From positions 186,001-250,000 of the forward strand of contig NZ_JARESG010000001.1 in the NCBI RefSeq assembly GCF_029076445.1: a DNA stretch of 64,000 bases, written 5' to 3'. Positions 16,370-28,385 of this stretch are shown piece by piece (the stretch's first letter is position 1; each line of letters opens with the position of its first letter). The translations under genes and the position numbers were made by a program. The notes below the pieces were generated by a model. It had not been told where the DNA came from, ran no database searches, and saw only the letters and a program-made list of their open reading frames with translations. Source of the stretch: Pseudarthrobacter naphthalenicus (GTDB lineage Bacteria; Actinomycetota; Actinomycetes; Actinomycetales; Micrococcaceae).

Positions 16370-18628
16370 ATGGAAATCTGGCCCGGATCGGCTTACCCGC
16401 TTGGCGCCACTTATGACGGGACTGGCACAAACTTCGCGCTGTTCAGCGAACGCGCGGAGAAGGTGGAACTGTGCCTCTTCGACGACGACGGTGTTGAGAC
16501 GCGGTTCAGCCTCGATGAAGTGGACGGCTACGTGTGGCACGGCTACGTCCCGCAGGTGCAGCCCGGGCAGAAGTATGGCTACCGTGTCCACGGCCCGTAC
16601 GACCCCCAGTCCGGCAACCGGTTCAACCCGAACAAGCTGCTCCTGGACCCTTACGCCAAGGCCGTGCACGGCCAGATCGACTGGGATCCTTCCCTGTTCA
16701 CGTACAACCTGGGCGAAGAGCCGGACACCATCAACAATGACGACTCCGCCCCGCACATGATGATGGGCGTGGTCATCAACCCGTTCTTCGACTGGGACGG
16801 CGACCACCTGCCCCGCGTCCCGTACCACAAGTCGGTCATTTACGAAGCCCACGTCAAGGGCCTCACCCAGCTGCACCCCGAGATCCCCGAGGAACAGCGC
16901 GGCACCTACGCCGGCGTGGCGCACCCGTCCGTCATCTCGCACCTGCAGAAGCTGGGGATCACCGCCATCGAACTGATGCCGGTGCACCAGTTCGTCAATG
17001 ACGGAACGCTGCAGGACAAGGGCCTGAACAACTACTGGGGCTACAACACCATCGGCTTCTTCGCCCCGCAGAACACCTACAGCTCCACCGGCGACACCGG
17101 CCAGCAGGTCCAGGACTTCAAAGCCATGGTCCGGTCGCTGCACCGCGCAGGCATCGAAGTGATCCTGGACGTGGTGTACAACCACACCGCCGAAGGCAAC
17201 CACCTGGGCCCCACCCTGTCCTTCAAGGGCATCGACAACCAGTCCTACTACCGCCTCATGGAGGGCGACGAGAAGCACTACATGGACTACACGGGCACGG
17301 GCAACTCGCTCAACGTCCGCCAGCCCCACTCCCTGCAGCTGCTTATGGACTCGCTGCGTTACTGGGTCACCGAAATGCACGTGGACGGCTTCCGGTTCGA
17401 CCTCGCCTCCACCCTGGCCCGCGAATTCTATGACGTGGACAAGCTGTCCACCTTCTTCGAACTCATCCAGCAGGACCCGGTAGTCTCCCAGGTCAAACTG
17501 ATCGCCGAGCCGTGGGACGTTGGCCCCGGCGGCTACCAGGTGGGCAACTTCCCGCCGCAGTGGACGGAATGGAACGGCAAATACCGCGACACCGTCCGGG
17601 ACTTCTGGCGCGGCGAGCCGGCCACCCTGGGCGAATTCGCCTCCCGCATCACCGGCTCCGCGGACTTGTACGAACACTCCGGCCGCCGGCCCGTGGCGTC
17701 CATCAACTTCGTCACCGCCCACGACGGCTTCACCCTCGCGGACCTGGTGTCCTACAACGAGAAGCACAACGACGCCAACGGCGAGGACAACAACGACGGC
17801 GAATCCCACAACCGCTCCTGGAACTGCGGCGCCGAAGGCCCCACCGATGATCCCGCGGTCCTGGGGCTGCGCGCCCGCCAGCAGCGGAACTTCATCGCCT
17901 CGCTGCTGCTCTCCCAGGGCGTGCCCATGCTGCTGCACGGCGACGAACTCGGCCGCACCCAGCAGGGCAACAACAACGGCTACTGCCAGGACTCAGAACT
18001 GACCTGGATCAACTGGGAAAGCATCGATCAGCCCCTCATCGAGTTCACGGCCGCCGTCAACGCGCTGCGCGCCAAGCACCCCACGTTCCGCCGGAGCCGG
18101 TTCTTCGACGGGCGTCCCGTGCTGCGAGGAGAAGGCGAGCGGCTGCCGGACATCGTATGGCTGGACCCCTCGGGCGAGACCATGAAGCCGGACGCCTGGG
18201 ACAGCGGCTTCGGCCGTTCGGTGGGCGTGTTCCTCAACGGCGACGGTATTCAGGGCAAGGACGACCGCGGCCGCCGGATCACGGACGTGAACTTCGTCCT
18301 GTACTTCAACGCCCACGACGACATCGTGAACTTCACCCTCCCGAACGATGAATACGCGCCCGCCTGGGACATCATCATCGACACCGCCGGCCACAACGCG
18401 GACACCGAACCGGTCAAGGCCGGCGAAGCCCTGCCCGTGGCGGCGAAGTCCCTGGTGGTGCTCCGTGCGCACACCATTGAGGAGACCGAACCGGACCACT
18501 CCGTGGCCGCGTCGCTCGCCGCTCTGTCGCAGACGGCCACCGCGGAAACCGCCGCCCTGAGCACCCCCACGGTGCCGGAGCCCGCAAAAACGAAAAAGAT
18601 CACCGAACCGAAGGGTCCCGCTAAGTGA
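16370..18628 (+). CDS. glgX: Glycogen debranching enzyme
   Basis: 752 residues, GH13. Hydrolyses alpha-1,6 branches of partly degraded glycogen and so supplies linear maltodextrins to TreY. An N-terminal CBM48-like domain (residues 1-120) precedes the TIM barrel. Catalytic residues: nucleophile Asp in [10 protein letters not shown], acid Glu in LIAEPWDVG, and transition-state Asp in FVTAHDGFT. The start has AGGAG six bases upstream. The C-terminal 50 residues are an Ala/Thr/Pro-rich tail not typical of the family. The stop overlaps the treY start by four bases (GTGA). First gene of a glgX-treY-treZ operon. Confidence 0.95.
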   Translation: MEIWPGSAYPLGATYDGTGTNFALFSERAEKVELCLFDDDGVETRFSLDEVDGYVWHGYVPQVQPGQKYGYRVHGPYDPQSGNRFNPNKLLLDPYAKAVHGQIDWDPSLFTYNLGEEPDTINNDDSAPHMMMGVVINPFFDWDGDHLPRVPYHKSVIYEAHVKGLTQLHPEIPEEQRGTYAGVAHPSVISHLQKLGITAIELMPVHQFVNDGTLQDKGLNNYWGYNTIGFFAPQNTYSSTGDTGQQVQDFKAMVRSLHRAGIEVILDVVYNHTAEGNHLGPTLSFKGIDNQSYYRLMEGDEKHYMDYTGTGNSLNVRQPHSLQLLMDSLRYWVTEMHVDGFRFDLASTLAREFYDVDKLSTFFELIQQDPVVSQVKLIAEPWDVGPGGYQVGNFPPQWTEWNGKYRDTVRDFWRGEPATLGEFASRITGSADLYEHSGRRPVASINFVTAHDGFTLADLVSYNEKHNDANGEDNNDGESHNRSWNCGAEGPTDDPAVLGLRARQQRNFIASLLLSQGVPMLLHGDELGRTQQGNNNGYCQDSELTWINWESIDQPLIEFTAAVNALRAKHPTFRRSRFFDGRPVLRGEGERLPDIVWLDPSGETMKPDAWDSGFGRSVGVFLNGDGIQGKDDRGRRITDVNFVLYFNAHDDIVNFTLPNDEYAPAWDIIIDTAGHNADTEPVKAGEALPVAAKSLVVLRAHTIEETEPDHSVAASLAALSQTATAETAALSTPTVPEPAKTKKITEPKGPAK

Positions 18629-20940
18629 AGTCCCCGGCGTCCACCTACCGGCTCCAGATCCGCAGCAGCTTCACGCTCTTTGATGCAGCTGAAACGGTGC
18701 CCTACCTGAAGTCACTGGGCGTCGACTGGGTCTACCTCTCTCCGATCCTGACCGCTGAGCGCGGGTCCGATCACGGCTATGACGTGACCGATCCGTCCTC
18801 AGTGGACCCGGACCGGGGCGGGCCCGAAGGGCTGCTCGCGCTGTCCAAGGCTGCCCGCGCCCATGGCATGGGCGTGCTGGTGGACATTGTCCCCAACCAT
18901 GTGGGAGTGGCCTCACCTGCACAGAACCCCTGGTGGTGGTCGCTGCTGCGGGAGGGCCGCGGCTCACCATACGCGGAAGCGTTCGACGTCGACTGGGAGC
19001 TTGGCGGCAAGGTGCGGCTGCCGATGCTGGGCTCGGACGGGGACCTGGACCAGCTCGAAATCAAGGACGGGGAGCTCCGGTACTACGACCACCGCTTCCC
19101 GCTCGCCCCGGGCACATATTCCGACGGCGATTCCCCGCAGGAGGTCCACGGCCGGCAGCACTACGAGCTGATGGACTGGCGCCGCGCCGACGCCGAGCTG
19201 AACTACCGGCGCTTCTTCGCGGTCACCACGCTGGCGGGCATCCGGGTTGAGGACCGCAGGGTCTTTGACGAGGCCCATGCCGAGGTGAATCGCTGGTTCG
19301 ACGACGGCCTGGTGGACGGGCTGCGGGTGGATCACCCGGACGGCCTGGCCGATCCTGCCGGGTACCTGCGCTGGCTCAAGGAAATCAGCGGCGGCGCTTA
19401 CGTGCTGGTGGAGAAGATCCTGGAGCCGGGGGAGGAGCTTCCCGGTGACTTCGCCTGCGAGGGCACCACCGGCTACGACGCCCTGGCGGACGTGGACCGC
19501 GTCCTGGTGGACCCCTCGGGCCAGCCAGGGCTCGATGCGCTGGACACCGCCCTGCGCGGTGCGGGCGCTCCGGCCGACTACGCGGAGATGATCCGTGGCA
19601 CCAAACGGATGATTGCCGACGGCATCCTGCGGGCCGAGGTGCTGCGGCTGGCCCGCCTGGTCCCCGCTTCGGCCGGGCTCGAGCTGGAGCCGGCCGCGGA
19701 CGCCATTGCCGAAATTATCGCCTCCTTCCCCGTCTACCGCACCTACCTGCCCACGGGCGCGGAGACCCTGAAGGAGGCCTGCGGATCGGCGGCAGAGCAC
19801 CGTCCCGAGCTGGCATCGGCTGTGGGCGCCCTGTTGCCGTTGCTGCTCGATCCCGCCAACCCCATTGCAGTGCGCTTCCAGCAGACGTCGGGCATGGTGA
19901 TGGCCAAGGGGGTGGAGGACACGGCGTTCTACCGCTACACCCGGCTCGGCACGCTGACTGAGGTGGGCGCCGAGCCCACCGAGTTCTCCGTTTCCGCCGA
20001 GGAGTTCCATCACCGGATGCGGCGCCGGCAGGAGGAGCTGCCCCTCTCCATGACCACCCTGTCCACGCACGACACCAAGCGCAGCGAGGACGCCCGGGCC
20101 CGGATCTCGGTGATCGCCGAACTGCCGGACGAGTGGACGGCAACCCTGAACACCCTCCGCGAACTGGCCCCGGTGCCGGACGGCCCGTTCGAGAACCTGC
20201 TGTGGCAGGCCGTCATCGGTGCGTGGCCGGCGTCGCGGGAGCGTCTGCAGGGCTACGCGCAGAAGGCGGCCCGTGAAGCCGGCAACTCCACCACGTGGAC
20301 GGACCCGGACGAAACGTTCGAAGCAAGCGTCACCGCGGCCGTGGACGTGGCATTCGACGACGCCCGGGTCACCCGGGTGGTGCAGGATTTCGTGGCACGG
20401 ATCGACTCCGCCGCCGCGTCCAACTCCCTGGCGGCCAAGCTCATCCAGCTGACCATGCCCGGCGTGCCGGACGTGTACCAGGGGTCCGAGTTCTGGGAGC
20501 GGTCGCTGACCGACCCGGACAACCGGCGGCCGGTCGACTTCGCCCAGCGGGTCACCGAGCTGGCAGCCATCGACGCCGGCACCCTCCCCGCCGCGGGGAC
20601 CGAAGCAAGCAAGCTGCTGGTCACCTCCCGGGCCCTGAGGCTGCGCCGCGACCGGCCCGACCTCTTCCAGGACTACCACCCGCTGACCGCATCCGGGGCG
20701 GCGGCGCAGCATCTGCTGGCGTTCCAGCGCGGCGCCTCCGGGGCCATCACCCTCGCCACCCGGCTCCCCGTGGGCCTGGAGCGCGAGGGCGGGTGGCGGG
20801 ACACCGCCGTCGGCCTTCCCACGGCGGTGCGGGACGAACTCACCGGCGCACAGTACCCCGCCGGGACCGTTTCGGTGGCCGCCGTCCTGGGTACCTACCC
20901 GGTGGCTTTGCTGGTACCGGTGGACGGAGAAAACGCATGA
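18625..20940 (+). CDS. treY: Malto-oligosyltrehalose synthase
   Basis: 771 residues, GH13. Converts the reducing-end alpha-1,4 bond of maltodextrins into an alpha,alpha-1,1 bond by intramolecular transglycosylation. It begins [14 protein letters not shown], the usual TreY N-terminus. [12 protein letters not shown], nucleophile Asp in [15 protein letters not shown], acid Glu in [12 protein letters not shown], and [13 protein letters not shown] are diagnostic, as is [15 protein letters not shown] in the last third. The GTG start overlaps glgX, and the TGA overlaps the treZ ATG (ATGA), so the three proteins are made together. Confidence 0.96.
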   Translation: MKSPASTYRLQIRSSFTLFDAAETVPYLKSLGVDWVYLSPILTAERGSDHGYDVTDPSSVDPDRGGPEGLLALSKAARAHGMGVLVDIVPNHVGVASPAQNPWWWSLLREGRGSPYAEAFDVDWELGGKVRLPMLGSDGDLDQLEIKDGELRYYDHRFPLAPGTYSDGDSPQEVHGRQHYELMDWRRADAELNYRRFFAVTTLAGIRVEDRRVFDEAHAEVNRWFDDGLVDGLRVDHPDGLADPAGYLRWLKEISGGAYVLVEKILEPGEELPGDFACEGTTGYDALADVDRVLVDPSGQPGLDALDTALRGAGAPADYAEMIRGTKRMIADGILRAEVLRLARLVPASAGLELEPAADAIAEIIASFPVYRTYLPTGAETLKEACGSAAEHRPELASAVGALLPLLLDPANPIAVRFQQTSGMVMAKGVEDTAFYRYTRLGTLTEVGAEPTEFSVSAEEFHHRMRRRQEELPLSMTTLSTHDTKRSEDARARISVIAELPDEWTATLNTLRELAPVPDGPFENLLWQAVIGAWPASRERLQGYAQKAAREAGNSTTWTDPDETFEASVTAAVDVAFDDARVTRVVQDFVARIDSAAASNSLAAKLIQLTMPGVPDVYQGSEFWERSLTDPDNRRPVDFAQRVTELAAIDAGTLPAAGTEASKLLVTSRALRLRRDRPDLFQDYHPLTASGAAAQHLLAFQRGASGAITLATRLPVGLEREGGWRDTAVGLPTAVRDELTGAQYPAGTVSVAAVLGTYPVALLVPVDGENA

Positions 20941-22712
20941 CCCTGGTCAACGCCGGATCCGAGCGGTTCGATGTCTGGGCGCCCAACGCCTCCGCGGTGG
21001 TCCTGCTCGCCAACGGACAGCAGTACCCCATGAAGCAGGTGGCCGCAGCCCCGGGCGCGGAAGGCTGGTGGTCCGCACCCGACGCCCCCGCGGAGGCCGA
21101 GGTGGACTACGGCTACCTGCTCGACGGCGAAACCCGCCCGCTGCCGGATCCGCGGTCGCGGCGGGCCCCGGACGGCGTGCATGCCCTGTCCCGGACCTAC
21201 GATCCCGCCTCCCACGCCTGGCAGGACGCGGGCTGGCAAGGGAAGGACCTGCGCGGCTCGGTCATCTACGAACTCCACGTGGGGACCTTCACCCCGGACG
21301 GCACCCTGGAGGCGGCGGCCGGCAAGCTCGAATACCTCGCGGACCTCGGCATCGATTTTGTGGAACTGCTCCCGGTCAACGCGTTCAACGGCACCCACAA
21401 CTGGGGCTACGACGGCGTGCAGTGGTACGCGGTGCACGAAGGCTACGGCGGGCCGGAGGCCTACCAGCGCTTTGTGGACGCCGCGCACGCTGCCGGGCTG
21501 GGTGTCATCCAGGACGTGGTCTACAACCACCTGGGCCCCAGCGGAAACTACCTGCCGCAGTTCGGCCCGTATCTGAAGCAGGGCGACGCCAACACCTGGG
21601 GCGACTCGGTCAACCTCGATGGCCCAGGCTCCGACGTCGTCCGTGAATACATCCTGGACAACGCCGCACTCTGGCTCCGCGACTACCATGTGGACGGCTT
21701 GCGGCTGGATGCCGTCCACGCCTTCCGTGACGAGCGGGCCGTGCCGCTCCTGGAGGATCTGGGTGCGCTGGGGGCGGCCATTTCGGCGGAGACCGGGCTG
21801 CCCAAGACGCTCATTGCGGAGTCGGACCTGAACGATCCGCGGCTGATCTACCCCCGCGAGGCCAACGGCTACGGGCTCGCCGGGCAGTGGAGCGACGACT
21901 TCCACCACGCCGTGCACGTCAGCGTCACCGGCGAGACCACCGGGTACTACGCCGACTTTGCATCCCTCGGCGTGCTGGCCAAGGTCCTCAAGGACGGCTT
22001 CCTGCACGACGGCACTTACTCCAGTTTCCGCGGACGCCACCACGGCCGGCCCATCAACACGTCGCTGGTCCACCCGTCGGCCCTGGTGGTCTGCAACCAG
22101 AACCACGACCAGATCGGCAACCGGGCGGTGGGGGACCGGCTGTCGCAGTCGCTGGCCTACGGCCCGCTGGCTGTTGCTGCCGTGCTGACCCTGACCTCGC
22201 CGTTCACGCCCATGCTGTTCATGGGGGAGGAATACGCGGCGTCCACGCCGTGGCAGTTCTTCACCTCACACCCCGAACCGGACTTGGGCAAGGCGACGGC
22301 GGAGGGCAGGATCCGCGAGTTCGAACGCATGGGGTGGGATCCCGCCGTCGTACCCGACCCGCAGGATCCCGAGACGTTCCGCCGCTCCAAGCTCAACTGG
22401 GCTGAGGCTTCCACGGGAGACCACGCGAAGCTGCTGGCGCTCTACCGGTCCCTGACCGCACTGCGGCGCGAACACCCGGACCTCGCCGGGCTGGGATTCG
22501 CGGCCACTGACGTGACCTACAACGACGACGCCGGCTGGCTGCGTTTCCGGCGCGGGTCCGTGGAGGTACTGCTGAACTTCTCCCCGGAGCCGGTCCGGCT
22601 CGACGCGGTGCGGGGCGCTGTGCTGCTCGCCACAGACGATGCGTCTGCCGCGGACGGCGACACCTTTGTTCTGGCTGCGCACAGCGCTGCGGTTCTGACC
22701 GACGCGGCATAA
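20937..22712 (+). CDS. treZ: Malto-oligosyltrehalose trehalohydrolase
   Basis: 591 residues, GH13. Cleaves trehalose from the end of maltooligosyl-trehalose made by TreY. An N-terminal beta domain ([14 protein letters not shown]) precedes the barrel. Catalytic residues: Asp in [12 protein letters not shown], Glu in [10 protein letters not shown], Asp in [31 protein letters not shown] is characteristic of TreZ. The frame stays open far upstream inside treY, but the ATG at 20937 overlapping the treY stop (ATGA) and the TreZ-type N-terminus fix the start. Trehalose serves as an osmolyte and desiccation protectant. Confidence 0.95.
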   Translation: MTLVNAGSERFDVWAPNASAVVLLANGQQYPMKQVAAAPGAEGWWSAPDAPAEAEVDYGYLLDGETRPLPDPRSRRAPDGVHALSRTYDPASHAWQDAGWQGKDLRGSVIYELHVGTFTPDGTLEAAAGKLEYLADLGIDFVELLPVNAFNGTHNWGYDGVQWYAVHEGYGGPEAYQRFVDAAHAAGLGVIQDVVYNHLGPSGNYLPQFGPYLKQGDANTWGDSVNLDGPGSDVVREYILDNAALWLRDYHVDGLRLDAVHAFRDERAVPLLEDLGALGAAISAETGLPKTLIAESDLNDPRLIYPREANGYGLAGQWSDDFHHAVHVSVTGETTGYYADFASLGVLAKVLKDGFLHDGTYSSFRGRHHGRPINTSLVHPSALVVCNQNHDQIGNRAVGDRLSQSLAYGPLAVAAVLTLTSPFTPMLFMGEEYAASTPWQFFTSHPEPDLGKATAEGRIREFERMGWDPAVVPDPQDPETFRRSKLNWAEASTGDHAKLLALYRSLTALRREHPDLAGLGFAATDVTYNDDAGWLRFRRGSVEVLLNFSPEPVRLDAVRGAVLLATDDASAADGDTFVLAAHSAAVLTDAA

Positions 22713-22765
22713 GTTGCCCGGCGGGCGCTCCACTGCGTCCGCCACCAAATGACAGGATTGGACGC

Positions 22766-23803
<1,038 letters not shown>

Positions 23804-23824
23804 CTTAACTGCACCTTTCACGTT

Positions 23825-23854
23825 GCGGGGGCCGGGAACAATCCCGGCCCCCGC
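23825..23854 (+). terminator. Terminator after the aldo/keto reductase
   Basis: GCGGGGGCCGGGA pairs with TCCCGGCCCCCGC around a loop of four bases (ACAA), followed by TTGGTTGGG. It separates the reductase gene from ino1. Confidence 0.82.
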
Positions 23855-23962
23855 TTGGTTGGGTAAGATGGTAAAGCGCCATTTGGTGCACTGCCAGCGC
23901 GCCGCCGTCGTAATTCCGGCATGGACCGCACTGGCGGCTGAGGTTGTCTTCAAAGGAGTTCC

Positions 23963-25048
23963 GTGTCTGCAAATCCGATTCGTGTTGCCATTGTTGGTGT
24001 GGGTAACTGCGCCGCCTCGCTCGTCCAAGGTGTGCAGTACTACCGCGACGCCGATCCCCAGGCCACGATCCCGGGTCTGATGCACGTTGAGTTCGGCAAG
24101 TACCACGTCAACGACGTCCAGTTTGTTGCCGCGTTTGATGTGGACGGCAAGAAGGTCGGCGTTGACCTGGCCGATGCCATCCTCGCCAGCGAAAACAACA
24201 CCATCAAGATCGCCGAAGTTCCCCCCACCGGCGTGACCGTCCAGCGCGGCCACACCCTGGACGGCCTCGGCAAGTACTACCTCGAGACCATCGAGCAGTC
24301 CACCGAGGAACCCGTTGACGTGGTTCAGGCCCTCAAGGACGCCAAGGCCGACGTCATGGTCTGCTACCTGCCCGTCGGGTCCCAGGAAGCGGCCGAGTTC
24401 TACGCCCAGGCCGCCATCGACGCCGGCGTTGCCTTCGTCAACGCCCTGCCCGTCTTCATCGCCGGCACCAAGGCCTGGGCCGACAAGTTCACCGCCGCCG
24501 GCGTGCCCATCGTGGGCGACGACATCAAGAGCCAGATCGGTGCCACCATCACGCACCGTGTCATGGCCAAGCTGTTCGAAGACCGCGGCGTGACCCTGGA
24601 CCGCACGTACCAGCTGAACGTCGGCGGCAACATGGACTTCAAGAACATGCTGGAGCGCGACCGCCTCGAGTCCAAGAAGATCTCCAAGACCCAGGCCGTG
24701 ACCTCCAACGTCGAGGCCGACATCGCCCCGCGCGACGTCCACATCGGCCCGTCCGATTACGTCCAGTGGCTCGACGACCGCAAGTGGGCGTTCGTCCGCC
24801 TCGAGGGCCGCAACTTCGGCGACGCGCCCGTGTCCCTTGAGTACAAGCTGGAGGTCTGGGACTCACCGAACTCCGCCGGCGTGATCATCGACGCCATCCG
24901 CGCCGCCAAGATCGGCCTGGACCGCGGCATCGGCGGCCCGCTGCTCTCCGCTTCCAGCTACTTCATGAAGTCTCCGCCGGAGCAGTTCAACGACGACCTC
25001 GCCCGTGAAAAGGTCGAGGCCTTCATCCGCGGCGACCTGGAGCGCTAA
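23963..25048 (+). CDS. ino1: Inositol-3-phosphate synthase
   Basis: 361 residues from GTG with AAAGGAG five bases upstream. NAD-dependent isomerisation of glucose-6-phosphate to inositol-3-phosphate. The Rossmann loop is [16 protein letters not shown]; the family signature [15 protein letters not shown] and the C-terminal [10 protein letters not shown] are present. Length matches the short actinobacterial type. The product feeds MshA (2 kb downstream on the opposite strand) for mycothiol, and also phosphatidylinositol lipids. About 110 bases between the preceding terminator and the start should hold the promoter. Confidence 0.95.
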   Translation: MSANPIRVAIVGVGNCAASLVQGVQYYRDADPQATIPGLMHVEFGKYHVNDVQFVAAFDVDGKKVGVDLADAILASENNTIKIAEVPPTGVTVQRGHTLDGLGKYYLETIEQSTEEPVDVVQALKDAKADVMVCYLPVGSQEAAEFYAQAAIDAGVAFVNALPVFIAGTKAWADKFTAAGVPIVGDDIKSQIGATITHRVMAKLFEDRGVTLDRTYQLNVGGNMDFKNMLERDRLESKKISKTQAVTSNVEADIAPRDVHIGPSDYVQWLDDRKWAFVRLEGRNFGDAPVSLEYKLEVWDSPNSAGVIIDAIRAAKIGLDRGIGGPLLSASSYFMKSPPEQFNDDLAREKVEAFIRGDLER

Positions 25049-25081
25049 CCCGCCCCCTCGCGCCGCCCCCCCTCGGCCTCG

Positions 25082-25336
25082 GGACGCTCTCTCACTTAAT
25101 GTGGGTTTTTCCCGGACGCTCTCTCAGTTAATGCGGGGTTTTGCCGGACGCTCTCTCACCAAAAGGTGGGGGAGCGTCCTGGCTTTAACAGCCTTCAACG
25201 GCCGACGGCGGCACCCGGCGGCGTGGTGACCGTCCTCAGCGGCGGCGGCTGCCCGGGGAGTGCGAGAGGGTTGCCGGAAAACCCGCATTAAGTGAGAGAG
25301 GGTTGCCGGAAAACCCACATTAAGTGAGAGAGCGTC
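25082..25336. repeat. Composite inverted-repeat element between convergent ino1 and fhs
   Basis: Three rightward units, each opening GGACGCTCTCTCA, lie at 25082-25112, 25114-25145 and 25146-25179. The third is a self-contained hairpin with loop AAAA. After about 85 bases come two inverted units (about 25265-25300 and 25302-25336), each carrying GGAAAACCC(G/A)CATTAAGTGAGAGAG. Unit 1 pairs with the last unit over about 30 bases, and unit 2 with the other, forming a nested cruciform-like arrangement. It may terminate transcription from both sides. The sequence style suggests a dispersed repeat family rather than a transposon; I see no coding sequence. Confidence 0.8.
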
Positions 25337-25339
25337 GGG

Positions 25340-27022
25340 TTAGGTGAGGCCTACCGGGTTGCCGGCGTCGTCCACGTCCATGCGCATGGCGGCGGGGGCG
25401 GCGGGCAGGCCCGGCATGGTCATCACCGCTCCGGTCAACGCCACGATAAAGCCGGCCCCGGTCTTGGGGATGAGGTCGCGGACGTGGATGGTGAAGCCCT
25501 TCGGCGCGCCGAGCCGGGACGCGTCGTCGCTGAAGGAGTACTGGGTCTTGGCCATGCAGACGGGCAGCCCGGTCCAGCCGTTCTTTTCGATGTCGGCCAG
25601 CCGCTTCAGGGCCGGGACGGAGAAGTCCACGCCGTCGGCCCCGTAGATCTCCTGCGCGATGGTCCGGATCTTCTCTTCTACAGGCAGCTCCAGCGGATAC
25701 AGGTGCCGGAAACTGCTCGGCGCGGAAACCGCCGCCGCCACCTTCGCGGCGAGCTCGTCACCGCCGTCGCCGCCCCCGCCGCGCCCCCAGACGTCGGCGA
25801 CGGCGGCCTGCACACCTTCGGCCGCGCACCACTCCAGGAGCCAGTCGAGTTCCTCGGCGGTGTCGGAGGAGAACTGGTTGATGGCCACCACCGGGGTGAC
25901 ACCGAACTTCTCCACGTTATGGATGTGCCGCCGGAGATTCACGACGCCGGCCTGCAGCGCCTCGAGGTCGGGCACCGTGAGCCGGTCCTTGGGCACGCCG
26001 CCGTGCATCTTGAGCGCGCGCACAGTTGCCACAAGCACAACGGCGGCGGGGGCCAGATCAGCCACCCGCGCCTTGATGTCCATGAACTTCTCCGCACCCA
26101 GGTCGGCGCCGAAGCCCGCTTCGGTGACCACAATGTCCGCGAGCCGCCGGGCCGTCTGGGTGGCGATCAGCGAATTGCAGCCGTGCGCAATGTTGGCGAA
26201 CGGACCGCCGTGAACCAGCGCGGGCGTGCCGGCAATGGTCTGGACGAGGTTGGGCTTGATGGCTTCCTTCAACAGCAACGTGAGCGCACCCTGGACACCG
26301 AGGTCCGCGACCGTGACAGGGGTCCGGGAGTATGTGTAGCCGAACGTGATCCGGCCCAGCCGCTCGCGGAGGTCCGCCAGGTTCGCGGCCAGGCAGAAGA
26401 CCGCCATGATTTCCGAGGCCACCGTAATGTCGAACCCGTCCTGGCGCGGGACTCCCTGGGTAGGTCCGCCAAGGCCGATGATCACTTCGCGGAGGGCGCG
26501 GTCATTCATGTCCAGCACCCGTTTGAACGTCATTCGCCGGGGGTCGATGTTCAGCTCGTTGCCCTGGTAGATGTGGTTGTCCACGAGGGCCATCAAGGCG
26601 TTGTTCGCTGAGGTCACCGCGTGGAAGTCGCCGGTGAAGTGCAGGTTGATCTCGTCCATCGGCAGCACCTGGGAGTAGCCGCCGCCGGTGGCCCCGCCCT
26701 TCATGCCCAGCACCGGCCCCAGCGAGGGCTCCCGCAGCGCGATCATCACCTTGTGCCCTGCCCGGGCCAGCGAATCGGCCAGCCCCACCGTGGTGGTGGA
26801 CTTTCCCTCCCCGGCGGGCGTGGGTGACATGGCGGAGACCAGCACCACCCGCCCGGCCGGCCGGGGGGCCGTAAGCAGGGCCGGGTCAACCTTGGCTTTG
26901 TACCGGCCGTAGAGTTCCAGAGCCTCGCCGTTGATGCCCGCCGCCGCCGCAATTTCCTCGATCGGCCGGATGATGGCCTGCCTCGCGATCTCGAGGTCGC
27001 TCAGGGGTTTCAGGCCAGTCAT
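25340..27022 (-). CDS. fhs: Formate-tetrahydrofolate ligase
   Basis: 560 residues. ATP-dependent formation of 10-formyl-tetrahydrofolate, supplying one-carbon units to purine and methionine synthesis. The P-loop [16 protein letters not shown] sits near residue 66, followed by [19 protein letters not shown], the strongest family signature, and [18 protein letters not shown]. The C-terminus includes [19 protein letters not shown]. Length fits (about 555-560). It starts nine bases after the mshA stop with AAGGAG before the ATG, so it is the second gene of an mshA-fhs transcript. Confidence 0.96.
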   Translation of the reverse strand: MTGLKPLSDLEIARQAIIRPIEEIAAAAGINGEALELYGRYKAKVDPALLTAPRPAGRVVLVSAMSPTPAGEGKSTTTVGLADSLARAGHKVMIALREPSLGPVLGMKGGATGGGYSQVLPMDEINLHFTGDFHAVTSANNALMALVDNHIYQGNELNIDPRRMTFKRVLDMNDRALREVIIGLGGPTQGVPRQDGFDITVASEIMAVFCLAANLADLRERLGRITFGYTYSRTPVTVADLGVQGALTLLLKEAIKPNLVQTIAGTPALVHGGPFANIAHGCNSLIATQTARRLADIVVTEAGFGADLGAEKFMDIKARVADLAPAAVVLVATVRALKMHGGVPKDRLTVPDLEALQAGVVNLRRHIHNVEKFGVTPVVAINQFSSDTAEELDWLLEWCAAEGVQAAVADVWGRGGGGDGGDELAAKVAAAVSAPSSFRHLYPLELPVEEKIRTIAQEIYGADGVDFSVPALKRLADIEKNGWTGLPVCMAKTQYSFSDDASRLGAPKGFTIHVRDLIPKTGAGFIVALTGAVMTMPGLPAAPAAMRMDVDDAGNPVGLT

Positions 27023-27031
27023 GGGTTCTCC

Positions 27032-28324
27032 TTAGTGCACCGCGACGGCGGGGGCCGCCGCACTCGCGGAAACGGCCGGTGCCGGACGGCCCGCCAGTTT
27101 GTCCTCGACGGCGGCATGGTAAGTCTCCAGCGTGATGGCCGCAGTACGGTTCCAGCCCAGGTTCTCCGCCCCGATGGAGGCTGCCCGGCCCATGTCGGCG
27201 CGGGTGTCCGGATCGTCATACATCGCTTCGAGCGCGTCAGCCCAGTCCTTGGCATGGTGCCCGTCCACCAGGAGCCCGGTCCGGCCATGGTGGATGGCCC
27301 GCTGCAGGCCGCCCACCCGCGTTCCCACCACCGGGGTCCCGCACGCCTGCGCTTCGATGGCCACCAGCCCGAAGGACTCACTGTAGGAAGGCATCACCAC
27401 AACGTCCGCCGCACGGAACCAGGACGCCAGCTCGGCCGCGTTCACGGGCGGAAGGTGCGTCACGACGTCGTCCATTCCGGACTCGGTGATCAGCTGCCGG
27501 AGGTTGAAGTCCTTGTTGCCGCTCAGCGCGCCGAGGATGGTGACCCGGAGGTCGATTCCCGGCCGCCGCTTCCGCAGCAGGGCCGCGGCCTTGAGCAGGA
27601 CCTGCGGACCTTTGAGGCGCTGGATGCGGCCGGCGAAGACCAGGTGGAAGGTCTCCGGCGGGACCCCGTGCTCCGCCCGGGAGCGCGCGCGGAAGGCGGG
27701 CGTGAACGTGCTGAGGTCCACGCCGGGCGGCGCCACATCGATGCGGTCGGGGTCGGCGCCGTAATGCGAGACCAGTTCCGTGGCTTCGGCGCTGGTGTTG
27801 GCGATCAGGCGTGTTGCGCCGTCGACGATCCGGTGTTCACCGTCTTCGCGCCGGCGGGGCTCGGGCTGCTCGCCGGACTGCAGCAGGAGGTTTTTGACCT
27901 TGGCCATGGTGTGCATCGTGTGGACCAGCGGCACGCCCCAGAGATCGGCGAGTTCCAGGCCGGCGATCCCGGACACCCAGTAATGCGAATGGATGAGGTC
28001 GTAACGGCCGTGCGGCTGGCGCTGCCGGATCTGTTCGATCTCCGCCACCATGGTGTGCAGCAGCGCCGGCAGTTCCTCCTTGGGGATCTTCCGCTGCGGC
28101 CCCGCGAACACGTTGTGGACGCACACGCCGGGGTCGGGGTGCTCGACGGCGGGCTGCTTGGCCGAGGTGGACCGCGTAAAGATCTCCACTTCGACGCCGG
28201 CCTCGGCCAGCGCCGACGCCAGTTCGCGGATGTAAACGTTCATGCCGCCGGCATCGCCGGAGCCGGGCTGCTCCATGGGGGAGGTGTGGAGGGACAGCAG
28301 CGCGACCCTGCGGATCGGTGTCAT
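27032..28324 (-). CDS. mshA: D-inositol-3-phosphate glycosyltransferase (mycothiol synthesis)
   Basis: 430 residues from ATG at 28324 with GGAGG upstream. GT4 retaining enzyme that joins GlcNAc from UDP-GlcNAc to inositol-3-phosphate, the first step of mycothiol synthesis. MshA features: SLHTSPMEQPGSGDAGGMNV at the N-terminus, HSHYWVSG near residue 120, FAGRIQRLKGPQVLLKA at the start of the second domain, and YSESFGLVAIEAQACGTPVV carrying the two glutamates of the EX7E motif. The frame is open far upstream, but no ribosome site supports that. Downstream fhs is co-transcribed; ino1, which makes the acceptor, is 2 kb away. Confidence 0.93.
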   Translation of the reverse strand: MTPIRRVALLSLHTSPMEQPGSGDAGGMNVYIRELASALAEAGVEVEIFTRSTSAKQPAVEHPDPGVCVHNVFAGPQRKIPKEELPALLHTMVAEIEQIRQRQPHGRYDLIHSHYWVSGIAGLELADLWGVPLVHTMHTMAKVKNLLLQSGEQPEPRRREDGEHRIVDGATRLIANTSAEATELVSHYGADPDRIDVAPPGVDLSTFTPAFRARSRAEHGVPPETFHLVFAGRIQRLKGPQVLLKAAALLRKRRPGIDLRVTILGALSGNKDFNLRQLITESGMDDVVTHLPPVNAAELASWFRAADVVVMPSYSESFGLVAIEAQACGTPVVGTRVGGLQRAIHHGRTGLLVDGHHAKDWADALEAMYDDPDTRADMGRAASIGAENLGWNRTAAITLETYHAAVEDKLAGRPAPAVSASAAAPAVAVH

Positions 28325-28385
28325 GGCCCCTCCTTCCCCTTCCGGCGCGGATCCCCGGGCCGGCTCTTGTCCATTCGGTAAAACA

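Noticed and set aside
15767..17938. Minus-strand open frame of 723 codons antisense to glgX and the end of the membrane hydrolase gene
   Set aside because: A shadow of the high-GC plus-strand genes: Val/Gly/Asp-rich composition, no domain, no ribosome site.
18964..20712. Minus-strand open frame of 582 codons antisense to treY
   Set aside because: Shadow frame of a GC-rich gene with no recognisable motif.
25082..25336. Insertion sequence or MITE with target duplication
   Set aside because: The ends are inverted repeats, but internal units are also repeated and I see no clear flanking target-site duplication or transposase; a composite palindromic repeat fits better.
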